From the NCBI GenBank assembly GCA_028023455.1, contig JAQFVV010006215.1, forward strand, positions 12,257,473 through 12,321,472: a stretch of DNA of 64,000 nt, given 5' to 3'. This stretch comes from Epiperipatus broadwayi (taxonomy: Eukaryota > Onychophora > Udeonychophora > Euonychophora > Peripatidae). Both the position numbers and the translations under genes were made by a program. Each line of letters begins with the position of its first letter. The first letter of the stretch is position 1. Under the pieces are notes generated by a model, which searched no databases, was not told where the DNA came from, and was given only the letters and a program-made list of their open reading frames with translations. Shown here in pieces: positions 30,401 to 45,400 of the stretch.

Positions 30401-33400
30401 GCATTAATTTTTGCTCCAAAACATACTGTGCGACTTATTTTTCAAAGTTGTCTTATTTTTTCATATACAAAAATCTACATTTACTCAAGTACAAAAATGT
30501 GCATTTATTCAAGTACTTCTCTTTATATAAAGCTGTAGGATTCTTACCTATGGAGCCCCCAACAAGTCCTTTCTCGTATTCATTAGAATAGCATTTTCTT
30601 TTTGGACTCATCTGATGATCAGAATATTATTCTGTTTAAATTTATCATTAAATCAAGTATTAAGTGAAGACTTGTGAGACAGGAGTGGTAACAAAAATGA
30701 TTATAGTTAGGAATGGTTTGTCTATACCAAAGCAACAAAAATATACAAGCACAAAAATTCAAAAAATGTTTTTGTATTTCACATTGCCTCCATCATTATA
30801 TATGATATATTTAATTATGACGATTCATATATGACACAACCATGTCTATCAACATGTTATTATGTGTGCAGATTTAAAATACTTTCCAAATTACTAGTAA
30901 TAGCCTTGCTTGGGTATTCTTTTTAAAAACTTTTCTTTAGGAGAAAATCACTTAATTATTTTAATAGACTTTTAGGAGCAAAAAAAAAAAATGTTTAAAG
31001 AAATCAAACTACTTTTTTCTTTTATCTTGAATATATTTAAAAAATAATATGATGAAACTCAAACTAAATCAAGCATTCTACATTTAAATATTAAATAAAA
31101 TAAATACCCAAAAATACATAAATAAAATTATAGATTGTCCAATATGCTGGCTTGTGGTAGATTCGGTAAATTTTCTCTATACAGGCAGAATTACATTTGT
31201 CAAAACTGGTTGACAGCAAAATATAAAAAAAATGATATAATTTACATTACTATTTATTTATAGCATTAATGTCAATAATATTGTTTATTATGCTCATTAT
31301 TTTATAATTCAATACATCCATAGGGTGTTTCAATGATCAAACAAAAGCCATCTATCTGGCAAACAACCTTAACTAGGGCTTAAATTTGGGATAGGGCTTA
31401 TTATAAGCATCATAAAAAATCATGCTAGGACTTATTTTCTGGTAAGAACTTATTTTCAGGGAAGCACAGTATACCTTTTGTCTGCAATTGACATAATTAT
31501 TAGAAACTTAAAATAAAAATGATTATTAATTAAATAATCAAAGCAAAACTCTTTCCATACAGTAGTGCCACCCTGTTCCAACCAGAGTAATCAACGGATG
31601 CCAGAAGGCTTGTGTATAAAATCCCTATCTAGTGCCTACTCATTCAATATCCCCAGACTAGTTAGGGATTTTATACACAAGCCTTCTGGCATCCACTGAT
31701 TACTCTGGTTGGCACAGGGTGGCACTACTGTATGGAGAGAGTTTTGGTGGGTAAAGAGATGGGGTTTAAATTTAGTGAAGAAAAATCAAATATAATGATG
31801 GTTAATACTGGGGAAAGAGAAGATGTAGAATTTTTATTGGGGGATATAAAGTTAAGTGTGGTGGATAGATATAGGTATTTGGGAATCATCTTATGTAATC
31901 AGGAAAATTACTTGGATGAATGGGAGAAAAAATTGGTAAATGAAGCAAAAAAAAAAGAAAGGGTTTGGTAAAGAAACTGACAGTATTTTCATATAATAAA
32001 TATGATGTAGCTAGAATAGTATGGAAGGGAGTTGCAGTAGCAGGGTTAACATATGGTAATGATGCATTATGTGTTAGTAAAAGGGTTTTAGATTATTTAG
32101 AGAAAGTACAAAGGGAAGTAGGAAGACATGCATTAGATGCAGAGATGTGGTCAGCAAAGGAGGCAATTCAAGGAGAAATGGGATGGTCAAGTTTTTATAT
32201 GAGAGATGCAAAAAGTAAAATGAAAATGTTTGGTAGGTTGCAGTTTATGGATAGTAAAAGAATAGCAAAAATAGTGTTCAATTGGGTTATGAGTAAAGGG
32301 CAGGTAACAAGATGGGTGAGAAAGGTAATGCGGTATGTAAAAGATTTGGATAAAGAATTTATATCAGTATACTTGTATAAAAGGTGGGATGATTGTGCTA
32401 GGAGGATTGTTGAGTGTTATAGTGGTAAGGAATGGGATAAAAGAATAGAAGTATTAATAAAAAAATAGGGAGTTGGAGAGATGGAGAATTAGTATAGAGG
32501 GTAAGAAGAGTTTAAATATATATAGAAGTAAACGGAATATTGGATGTGAGTTAATTTATGATAATAGTAAGGAAAGTAGTTTATTATTTAAGGCTCGAAC
32601 GGGATCTTTAGCAACAAGAGAATATACATGTAAATGGAACACTATGGATGATTTAATGTGCAAATTGTGTAAGGAAGGTATAGAAAATATTAGGCATCTG
32701 TTGATTAAATGTAAATGCTTGAAAAAAGAAAGGGTACAGATAATGAAGTTATGAGAGAATAGACATGAACAAAGTGACTATACAAAAAGTGAGTTATTAG
32801 TTTTTATGTTGGGTTTGCGAAGAGATAAGGGGGATTTAGATGTAAAGGCCATAGAGTTGACAAAGATTATGTTGTGGAAATGAGATGGGGCAGAATATGG
32901 GAAGACTTAAGAGTGGGGAATAGAAAATAAAGAGGCTAACAGGTTTATCTGGGCATAATTGCTGAGATATTCTTGACTTCGTTTAAGGAGAAGCCAAATA
33001 CATCGCATCGCATCGCATGCCTTGTTTAATAACAATTATGTGCTAGTATAAGAGACGGTGATCATGTGATAATTAAATAGTCCTAAATATTTTTTTTATA
33101 AATGTAATTCATGAATAACTAACTTGAAAACATAATTACAATAAAAAATATTTAACTATTATCATATAGTGTATACTGTCAATAATTTGATAGGGGAAAA
33201 AAGTTTAAATAATTGTTTTATTTTACTATCTTGATAAGTTTTATATTAAATCTATAAATTATTATTTTTGAAAATTTGGAAGTCAGTGGAATAAAGTATG
33301 AAGTTAAGTAAAGATTAATATAATATTAGTTAAGATAGCAAATAATCTGCATTTGTCAGTGAAAATTGCAAATGATAAATCATTAAATTTGTATCAAATT

Positions 33401-36400
33401 AAATAATTTTGAAGTTAGAAATTCTATGAGTAGCGACATATTAGTAAAAAATAACATAGATTTTTCAGAGGTACAAGTTAGTAAAAATAATTATTCTGAG
33501 GTTGACAGTTATCTCAATAATAAAGGAAAGGTTATTGTAATGAATGAAATTTATATGAAGGAAAATTCTATAATAAATTTAAAGAATAGTAACCAATCTT
33601 ATGGATATAGGAATCAAAAATATAAAAGTTTATTCTTAGAGATATAACTTTTAAAAACTAGGTGATCTTGTTTCCATGGGGTATGTAATTATAAACATAA
33701 GATATTGGTTTCAAAAGAGAAAAGGTTCAACACAATTAAAAATATAGGGCTATTATCTTTGTAAATAATGTACATTTTAATGATTTAACCTCTTTGTATT
33801 TACGCCCGCACAATTCGGGCAATGATTTTCAAATTATAAACATCCAGGTTGAGGTTAAGATTAACGGAAATCTACACAGGCTACGCAAGCTCTTTTTAGA
33901 TCTTTGTTTGCAGCATTCTCTCTAGTTTCCAGAAAGGTAAATTTTAGTTCTCTACGATAAAAAATAAAAATTTTATAATTTTTGTGATCAAGTAGATTGA
34001 ATTGTCTGCCTTTCTCTCATTATTTTGATAGTTAGTGAATAAGAGTTCAGCGTGAAAAACATATCGGGAAATAGTTTTACTTTTTCCATTGTATTTTGAA
34101 GAAAACGTTATGGAGGCTTAATGGTAAGGATTTTTATTTTTCTATATTTTTTTAATTATTATTTTATTATATATTTTTTAATTATTGTTTTTTTATATAT
34201 ATATTTTCTAAACAAAAAAATGATTATTGAAACAAAAAAAAAAAAAGATTGTGCATATTTCTCTGTAATGTGAGCTTGGGTGGATGAAGTATTTGAATTA
34301 ATTGATATGAGACAAAAATATATTTTGGAAATATAATGACCTAATTCAGATTTTTCTACAATTTTTTTGTCTGCATTTTAGTAATAGTAAAAAATAGGCA
34401 AATGCTAAAAGTAACGATTTTGACAATACATAAACTTAGACCAATTATAGACTGTTGCAATATAAATTGCAAAGCTGCATATTTTTTAATTATTGTTTTA
34501 TTCATATATATATTTGATAAAAAATATATGAAAAAAATACTATTGAAACTAACATAAAAAAAAAAAAAAGCTTGTGATTGTGTACATTTATATAGTGATT
34601 TATCTGCATTTTGTGATATGATGTGAATTTGGGTGAATGTTTGAATTAATTGATATGACACAAAGATGAGCATATTTTGGAAATATTATGACCTAATTTA
34701 GAATTTTCTATAACATTTTGTCTGCATATTAATAATAGAAAAAAATAGGTAAATGCTACAAGTAACGGTTTTGACAGTATATATATATATATATATATAA
34801 ACTACAAACAAATGTACCTCAAGCTTAACTCTATAATAAATTTAGTATTTCATTCACTTTTTTATTTTATTATTTTATTTTGTATATATAGTGACTAGCT
34901 TAGTAGTATTTTTAAGAAATTACAAACTGTATTGAAATTCTTTATTATAATATTCAAATTATACTAATTATTGATCAATGTTAACTACTTGTTATAAGGG
35001 ATGTTACTAGTAATGACTTTTACATTGCAAACCCCTGTATGGAAATAGATTTTGAAGGGCTACTGAAAAAATTGATAGGTACTAATGTTTTTATTCTGTG
35101 AAGTTTTCAAGTGATGGATTACCTTAGGTAAGTGTTATTATATACTAATTTTTTAAAAATTTAATGATGAATCTCAACTAACCTACTAACAAAAATATAA
35201 TTTTAAGTTATATGCATGATAATTTAGGATTTATGAAATAATATGAAAATAATTATTAGAAATATTAACTTTTATTCTTTTTTTTTTATTACTTTGAATA
35301 TCAATGACTACATTTTTTTTCAGTTTAATTACATTCTTTGTTGTTTAATCTTTAAAACAATATTTATTATGTCATTTTTTATTAATAAAACTTAAAGTTA
35401 TGATAAAATTTGTGGCTTAGCATAATTTTTTTAAATATTGAAAATAATAGCACATTATTGGAATTAGACTTTCATCTTAGTAATTTCAATATTTTCAGTG
35501 CTTTATAATAGTAAGATTTTATGCAATAATGAAATTAAAATCATGATTTCCACATTTTTATGTATACACACATTAAATTTTACAAGATTATAATGTAAAT
35601 TTGTTCAAACATTGTGCGTGTTAATTTTGCATTTTAAATCACATTATGTTTTTGCTTTTTAAAAAAGAACGTAATCGATTATTAATCATTTAGTGTCCCC
35701 AAGTTTATTTTTAAAAGATGAGTAATAGCAGTGGACACAATTAAATTTGACAATTAAAAATTAAAATCTGATTTTTAATTGTAATTAACAATTTAAAAAT
35801 TACTTAAGGCGACCTGAAATTTAATTAATGTAATGTGAACCAAAATTTGATTTTTAAACGGAATTGAAAATTAAAGACAAAAATAAGAATTTAATTTTTA
35901 GTTGTTAGTTTTAATTAAATTTTTCCAAGCAGTGGTGAATAAATGTCTTTTTATTATCATAAGTCTAAGTTCTTTTTTTTTTTTTTAACTTTTAGTTTAC
36001 CCTAATGGAGAGGAAAAAACATCCAAGAAAAAAAAATTTCATTGGAAACAAAAATTTCTATTTTAGATCGCTTAGCAACAGGAAAAAGATCGACAGCGAT
36101 TGGAAAACATTTTAGTTTGAGCGAGTCTATTAGAACAATTAAAAAAAATGAAGATGCAATAAAAAAATCTGTCATTTTTGGCACAAAATTAAATGCCAAA
36201 TTATCACGATATTCAAGAGATGATTTATTAGAAAAAATGGAACGAGCACTTACAATCTGGATTGAAGAATTATCTCAAAGAAGAATTCCTTTAAGCGGTT
36301 ATTTAATTCGACGAAAAGCTCTTCAGTTTTATGAAAAAATAAACGTATCCGAACCATCTACTTCCACTTCTCGGACTAATAAGGAATTTTTGGCTTGCAA

Positions 36401-39400
36401 AGGATGATTAACCGGGTTGGGTTTTTAAAAAGGAATGCACTACATAATGTGAAGATTACGAGCAAGGTTGCATTGGCAGATGAAAAAGCTGCCAAAAATT
36501 TTCCTGAAGAATTAGCAAAAGTTATTGAATGTAGTGGCTATTGCCCACACCAAGTATTTAATGCTGATGAAACAGGACTATTCTGGGGAAAAATGCCTAG
36601 TCGAACTTAGATCGCAAAGTCAGAGAAAAAATCCAGTGGGTTTAAAGCAAGCAAAGATCGAATAACATTGTTGCTTTGTAGCAATGCATTGGGAGATTGG
36701 ATGCTGAAACCTCTCATGGTAAACCGATCTTAAAGACCACGCGCTTTAAAAGGTAAAGAGAAAAAACAACTGCAAGTACACTGGATAGCTAGCTAATACA
36801 AAGGCTTGGGTGACAACTGCAATATTTACTGACTGGTTTAATAATTGCTTTTTACCAGAACTGGAAATGTATATGAAGCAAAAAGATCTAGACTTCAAAA
36901 TTTTATTACTTGTTGACAACGCACCAGGTCATCCACATTTAGAACATCCAAATATAAAGGTTACGTTTTATCCACCTAATACAACAAGCATTATTCAGCC
37001 ATTACATTAAGGCATAATTGCAACTTTTAAACAATATTACGTTAAACGCAACTTATCAATTTTTATTAGATAAACTAGAAAATGAATCTATAGCAGTAAC
37101 TGACGCTTGGAAAAAATTCACAATCTTTGACTGTATAAATCACGTTGCATTTGCTGTTACTCAAATAAAACCACACACTTTAAATGCCTGTTGGAAAAAG
37201 GTTTGGCCTACATATCTTGAAAGCAGTGCAGTTATTCAAACATCAGCATTATCAGATGAAATAATTACTATGGCACATGATATTGGTGGAGAAGGTTTTG
37301 ATTCCTTTAACCAGAATGATATCGATGAATTGCTTGAGGATAATGTCTTAAATGACACTGATATTATTGCAATAAGTTTAGATACAGAAGAAACTGTAGA
37401 AAAAGATAATGAAACAGAAGTGGAACCTGTTCCTTTCACTGCAAAAATGATTCGAGAAGGTCTTCAACTTTCTAATCAGTTGGCAAATTATTTTCTTATT
37501 AATGATACTAATCACGAACGAGCTCTTTAATTCCAACGAGAGCTAAATGGTTGTATGTCTGGATATCATGAGCTTCATAAACAATTAATAAAATCATCAT
37601 CTCAAAGATTAATTACTAATTACATTCTCACCAGAAAACCATTAACACAACATGAGAGTGAAGTTGGCACTAGTTGCATTTCCTCTTGTGAAGAATCTGA
37701 TTTTTTACCAGTTTGCAAACGAACCTGTTTATCGGCAAATAGCGATAATAATTAAAACGTGTATTAAAAAAATGTAAATTACTGTACTGTAAATTATGTA
37801 TAAACATATATTATTTAGAATAAAACTAAATATTATAGTTAAAAAAAGTTTGTCTTGTATCAATTTTTTTCAAATTTGAAATTTTTATTAGCCATATTTT
37901 ATTTCCTTATTTTTTTGTGTGCAAATTTTAAAGTAATTTTACGTTGGTGCTTTGCTTTTATGCGATTTTTGAAAAATCACAGTCCATATCCCCCCTTTTT
38001 CAAGGTAAGTTACGTCTATATTTGCGCGTGTTTTCTGAGGAATCTATCCATCGTGTAAAAGGAGACCCAGGTATAAATATGACTATAAATAATTCCAGGG
38101 GTATGAACAATCATGGCAAGACCATGCTTTTCTCCTTTATTTCTCTAATACATGGTTAATTCTTTTTTGAATATATGGCCAAATTGTAAGCATAATTTTT
38201 TCCTTTTATTACCAATTGGTAACTTTAGTTTTATCACTTATTAAGAAAAATAAGAATTCTCTAAAATTATGCTTAGAAAACATCTTGTCAAAAGAAATAT
38301 TGTACTATATCAAATTTTTTAAAAAAAGGGTGAAGAAAAAATGTCTTTGCTGTGAGCATATAATAAATGAAATAATCTCATTAGAATTAATGATTAAAGG
38401 TGAAAGATGAAAAAATAGTTTCTGACATATCATTTGTGATAAATACTCATAAATTTAATAAATTTTAATAATTTTATTTACTTTTTTATGTTTATTTCTA
38501 TATTAATTAGTAGTTAAAATAGAATAAATTGATACAGCCCATTATTTATAAGTAAGTATTTCTGGAGAAATAAAGTTTTAATGTACATAGCAAAATTACA
38601 ATTCACAAATCAAGACTGATTAGTCATTTTAACAAGCTTACAAATAAAACATTTTTCAATCCTGTTGCAAAATGTGGTATGTCTGAATAAAAATCAACTT
38701 TTCACCGCTTGCCAACCATTAAAATGGGAATGCAGTTATAGTCAAATAACTATCATAATGATAAACTAGAAATGAAAAACAAATGCCATTGCAATATTAT
38801 TAAATACTATAATTTACAACAGACTATGGTGTGAACACATAAGCGAACATTTACTACAGTAGAAACTACACACTAATGTAAAACTTACCTTTCTGTTGAA
38901 GCTTCATCAAATGCTTTTCTGTATAACCTGACATATCAAGTCGAAGGGGAAAGGAAAAATGAGTATTTACTTTTTCTTTCATCATTGTTACCATATTAAA
39001 CATATATCGCATGGTATTAAAGCACAGAATTCTGGGAAGTTTTTTAAAGCAAGCCCTACAATAATAAATATATCATACATATTTTTTTAAAGGTTCCATA
39101 AATACGTACATATTTTCTTATGAAAATACAAATTTATTTTTAAAAAATACCTTTTTTCAGCTCGTACTTTCTTGCCGCACTGGGAACAAGTATACATGTT
39201 ATCACCTTCCAAAGTATCTTTTACCGTAACTTCATCAAGCGATTCCTAATGATAGCCAAAAAAAAACAAAAATTTCCATATGCAGATGCACACACATACA
39301 TATTTGTATATTTTGTTATTATTTTCATATAGGCATCAATTGAAAGTTTTTCATTTTATTAGATACATATGCTATAAATAATGTGTATGTGCACATTGGA

Positions 39401-42400
39401 TTGGATATACTCTTACTGAAAAAGGAAATGTGAAGGATATTTAAAAAAAAAGAGCATACTGTCAAAAAATGTGATTAGGTAAATATAAGACAAATTTTAG
39501 TAATTTATTGTTACTGAAAACCGGGTAAAAAAAAAAGAGGCTAATAGTAAAGTGTAAATAAATAATAACAAAGGCTTAATTATATTTCAAAACGAATTGA
39601 AACAAATCAATAATAAAATGAATAAAACAATAGTAATTTAAATTTTGAAAATGTACCTACTAAAACTATAGAATATAAAACTATAATTATAAACGAGTAA
39701 AGATAATACATCAAAAATTATAGTCAAAACTTAGTAAAAATATCCTGAAAACTAAAAAGATTAGATACAAAGAGTATACCTGCCCCAGATGACAGTGGTA
39801 ATATACATACAATTGCAGAGATTAAGGTAATAGAAAACAAGTATACCATAAATATGTACTCATAAAATTGGAGTCAAGTACATGAATCAAAATAGAACAA
39901 AATACTAAAAAAAAAATGTTATAAAAGTGTTCAAGAATATTTGTCAAGCAAGCAAGATCATGACAGAAGATGGCAGTTGAGATGTGTTCAGGACATCTTA
40001 ACATTAGCAAATATTATGTATAGTTGTTTCAATTAAGGGACATCATAAGAATTAATAAAAAAAAAAAAAAGGTTGTCGTCGATGAACCAACATATCCCAC
40101 TGGATGGCGCTGTTTTCGCGCTAAAACACATAAAAATGCCATTTCCACGGCAGTCACGTTCGAACCCGCGTTTATCTATAATACAACCCTTTTGTTGTAC
40201 TACAGATTGCAAGCATGTATGTTTACGCAGCAAATACATTTTCCCGATTCGCACAGTTTATAAAAAGGTTACGGCTTGGGGAAAGGGTGTGTTTTTTTAA
40301 AATTGGATGGAAATGTTATTTTCATTGGATTTTTTTGTATTTTAAAGTATTGAAATGTTCAGATTTTGTAAAGTAATAATTAACAGACTTTTTACACCAT
40401 AGTGTATTGAAGTTTTAAGTAGTAAATGTTGACGAGATATATGTATAAAGTGAATTGGAATTAGGTAACGCGTAAAGTAACGTACTGTTCGTAACATTTC
40501 CACGAGACATTTTAAGATTGTACCGTGTGTATATTTTTGAAATAAAAAAGAGCGTTAACACAAAAATATCCAGTAAGAAAAGTACAATTGTACACTGTTT
40601 TTTTAAATGTCATAAAAAGCATATATTATAAACATTTTATATATATATTTGTCGTTGTTTAAAAAAGTTTTAGTTTCTTTCTTTTCTCTGACTACTGTTA
40701 TACTTTGTTGAATATAGTTTACGTTTATTGTTATCATTTATTTTATGGATGCTAGTAAAAAAAAATATTCACAAAAATACGATTTTGATATTTTTTATTT
40801 TAATCATAAACCTAACCCTAAACTAACCGTAACAACTTTTACTTTTAGTTGTCATTCTATTTGAAATAAAAAATAGCGGTAAACAACAACAAAAAAAAAA
40901 AGCCGTAACCCCAGTAAAAAAATCTCCGATAGAAAATTGATTTTTCTAATAAAAAGAAAACTAAAAAAGACGAATCAAATTGTAATTTGTTTATTTTATT
41001 TTACATTTATTATTATCATTTAATTTGTATACGTTAATAAAAAATATTTAAAATGAAATAATATTTAAAAAAGATGATTTTCATTTGTTTTTATTTTTGC
41101 ATTACAAAAAACACATAATTAACGGCCCGTGAATCATCATATTTTATAGTTTTAGCATGATAACTGCGCCATCCACTGGGATATGGTTGCTCATCGACGA
41201 GAACCAAAAAAAAAAAAGTGCATATCTTAAAAGATGTACTTGGTTATCAAAAAATATAGCATAACGATTACTACACCAATTTTCTGAGGTGCAAGTGATA
41301 CCATTTTATTCTTGTCAATCAATCTTTTGGAATGTTATCACCTAGATACTGAATTCCAAAAAAAAAAAATCATCACTCCAAATAAAACGTGAATAAGATT
41401 CTAAGAAGAAAAACTAAAATAATAGACTAATATAAGTTATTTATTTGTGTTGAATTGGCCAAATGAACTCTTTTCATGCATTGGATTAAATGAAATGTGG
41501 CGGTATGATTTTTGATTTATTCTAAAAAATTGCATTTAAATAATATATATATAGTATTCCATTATGTATATTTGTAATATTATAGACTACACTGAACTCT
41601 GTCATAATACTTCTGGATAAAAATTTCACTGTTATTTAAAAAAAAAATCCGCTAAGCTTTTAAAAATGCAGTTTCTTGGAAAATGCTTTTGTATATTTTT
41701 ACAAAAATATTTTTAAAAAGATCATTACTTTGTAAAGAAAGTATAATCAGTCTTATATGTCATAATGCCATGGGAAATGTTCAAGCAAATAGCATATTAG
41801 TCAGACTTAAGTCAATATGACATTGAACTTTTTATACAAATCAATAAAGCTCTTTTTTAAAAAAGTAACAATATCATGTAAGAACTATTGCAGACATATG
41901 TAAAATAGTTATATTACATTAAGAACATAGCTCTTTTTTTTTTTAAAAAAAGTAACCATATCATATAAAAACTATTAGTCCTCTATAAAATAGTTATACA
42001 ATATTAAAAATATCCTAAATGAAGACTGAAGATTATAGATATGGTACAAGATTAAATCAAGAAGGGAATAAATCTTTTTGGACATTTTAGTCAAATTTAT
42101 CAAATCCACATAAATTAGCATTCTAAATGTACAGTCTAGAAACAGCAAATATATAATATAAATTTAACTGTAAAATTAAAATAAAAAATAAACTAAGAGG
42201 AATTAATAAACTTTAAAAAAATTAATAAATAAAGATATCTTAATAGATTGGAAATGTATTTTGAAATGCCAAATTAATTAACCAGTAATTTATGACAAGC
42301 GGGAGCAGAATGATTTGCGAAGGAAGGTTAAGGAGGCGTGTTTCATCATGTCGGATGAACACGCAATGAACAAAAAAGAGTCTTTTTACGCTTTGTCGAA

Positions 42401-45400
42401 GAAATGGCAAATGGAGGCGTTCTGATTCTAATTTGCATATTTACTCGGTATTGGTCGAATATTTGCATATCAGTATATCGTTGAAAAACGATAAGAGAGT
42501 TTGTACTTCTTGATAATGAAGGGTAAGCCTTTGAAAATGTTTGAAGATTTAATAAAATTGTTATTATTTATAGAATTGTTCAAGATAATTGTTCAATATA
42601 TCATATTCGAATTATATAATGTGTGCATATTTAATACTAACACATATTAAAGTTTTACATATATAATTACTTGTGATTTAAAGAAACAATTTGATTCTTC
42701 AAAATTATTACTATTAAACTTATAAAAATCAAACTTACATAGAGATTTTTCATATCTGTTACTTGGCACCTCACTGTGTAGAACTCCTCCAAAGTCCTGC
42801 TGACATGTTGGCAATCCTGAAATATATTTGTATAGTTATGTAATACACAAATGGTGAGTACTTTGATGCTGCAAGTTCTTGTTAACAGTTTAAAATAAAT
42901 AAAGCATTTATTTAATTAAGGTATACAAAATTTAAATTGAAATTATTATTACTTATGTTGTTTTTTCTTAAAAAAAGAATCCATCTTAATAAGCTAATAA
43001 TATTAAAATCTATCACACTTTAATAATTAAAACATTTAAAAACAATCTTTAGCACAGTAGAGTATTTACAAAAATAAAAACAAAACAAATATAGAAAACT
43101 TTCTTGAAAAATTAACTTTAAAATGTTTAATTAAGAAAAAATTTTATAATAATTACATTATTAATTTTTCAGAAAATCTCAATTGTATAAGAAAATACTA
43201 ATTTGGAAGTAATTATTGTAATCACTTAAAAATAGTCCCTAAGAATTAATAAATGAATAAAGGTATGATGAAAAAATACAGATTGCTTTTATTCCCTCAT
43301 AAATGAAAATTTATATTACAAATTGAAATTATGTAAATGAATTGCAACAAGAAGTAATCATTTATTTTAGTTCAGTTTATTTTTGTAATATAGTTTATAC
43401 ATTAAAATAAAAAAGTAGAACAACCTTTAAGCAGTTCAGACTTTTCTAGCCCCCCTCCCCTGCCCTGAGTGAAAAAAAAGATATTATTCACAAGGCTTAA
43501 TCAATTACCAGAAAGTGAGTGTTTGAGTGATTTACCATATTCATTTTATTCACTACTTAAGAAAATATAAATATTCTTTTTATTACTGACATTGTATGCT
43601 TAATTGGCTACTTGAAAAATACTAAAACCAATTGGACTTTACAATTAAATAAACTGTTTAATAGAAAACTATATTGAAATATCTATCCATATCCTATTAA
43701 TAAGACAAAATGTTTTGAAAATGTAAAAATGCATGAAGTTTTGCAGAAGCAGGAAAAAATTAAAATTTGGTAATTTCTCATTTTAATATTGCATTTAATT
43801 GAAATAATGGAAAATATATTAATAAAATCATCAAATATAATGTTAACATAAAATGGTGAGCAAGTGTGAGCCATAACACTAATGAGCCTAATTTTGCATT
43901 TTAAAAAATATTATTTTGAGGATATGTTTGAATCTGTGTTTACAGAACATTCACTTATTCGCAATGGAAAAAAAAATTAAAGATGTACATTTTAGAATTA
44001 TGATGGTTAATTTGTTACACAACCATACAATTGGGTTAATATACTCAAACTAGGGAAAGTTTGTCATTCATGTTAGAATGTTAATATTGTATGATTTTAA
44101 TGAGAATTAAATTTTAAAATTTTAACTGTAATTGCTATTGGAAATGGCAGTCATGCTTAAGCTAGCTAACAGCTGTTATTTATTTACTTGTTAATATAAT
44201 GAGAGTTGTAAATGTAATTCCAGTGTTTTGTTTTATATGTGTGTGTGTGTGAGTGCATGTCAATATATAACAATAGGTATGTGATTTTATCATATGTTAC
44301 AATATAATTATTATTAACTATTTCTATCGAATTTGGATCCCATTAATTATGAAATCATTCATATTGCTTTATTTCTGGAAGCAATCAACTATGATTTTTT
44401 AAAAAAGGACAACATTAAATACCTAATGCTGTGTAAAAAGTAGCATGCAATAACAGTATTCAACAAATTTTTAATAGAAGTTGTAAAAAAAGGATCACTG
44501 ATACAAATGTAAAATAAATTAATAACAAATCCATTTATTATATTTAAATCCCCCCCAAAAAAAAACAACTTCATGCTAATAACATTACATTTATACAGCA
44601 TGGGTTTCATGATGACAACCTTCATCTGTCTTTATTTTAGGAAGCTTTTTTCCAACCCCAAATAGTATATATTAATACTTGTAAGTCAAATTATGTATAC
44701 CAAAAAGCATCTTTTTAAATAATGAAGCATAATTTTTTTTTTTATTATGATTAATGAAAAATGTTTGCAACATTAAAAAGAATGAATTTCAGAAACTGTT
44801 ATTTCTTTAAAAGTGGATCACTTATTAGTTAATGCAAAACAGATAGTCATTGAATTAGAACTAAAAAATCATTTCTTGCAGCATCAGACAAAAATTTATA
44901 ACTTTCAAATATAAGTCATGAAAAAAATTAAAGATTTAAATATAGATAGTCAACATGTGGATATATATTGCTTTTATCTTTACTATTAAATGAGATCGAT
45001 TCAATTAATGGAATTTATTAGATATTTAATTATTACAGTAATTAAAAATTATATGTAAAAAAGAGAAGCTATATTTGTTGCAGTATATGAATTTGTAAAA
45101 AGCATCTTTCAGTCAATTTCTGCAGCTGATAATAATCCTACTGTGATAGTAATTTAAAAATATTGTTTCTTTGTGCAAGTGATATATCTTTTCACATATA
45201 TTGCTTAACATATAAATCATGCGGGGGGGGGGGGTTATTTCACACAGATCTTTTCTTTTCCACCCTCACATTTACAATAGAAGTTTTGTTATAAATGCTC
45301 TTTAAAATTAAGTTAAGCTTATTGATGTTTAACTTATTTTGCATTTTCCCCTCCTCTTTAAATTTTCCATTTGTTGTCGCAAATTGTTTTCTATTAAAAT

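Noticed and set aside
40805-40830. CCTAACCCTAAACTAACC, like telomeric repeat
   Set aside because: Only two imperfect units; no array. Chance in an AT-rich element.
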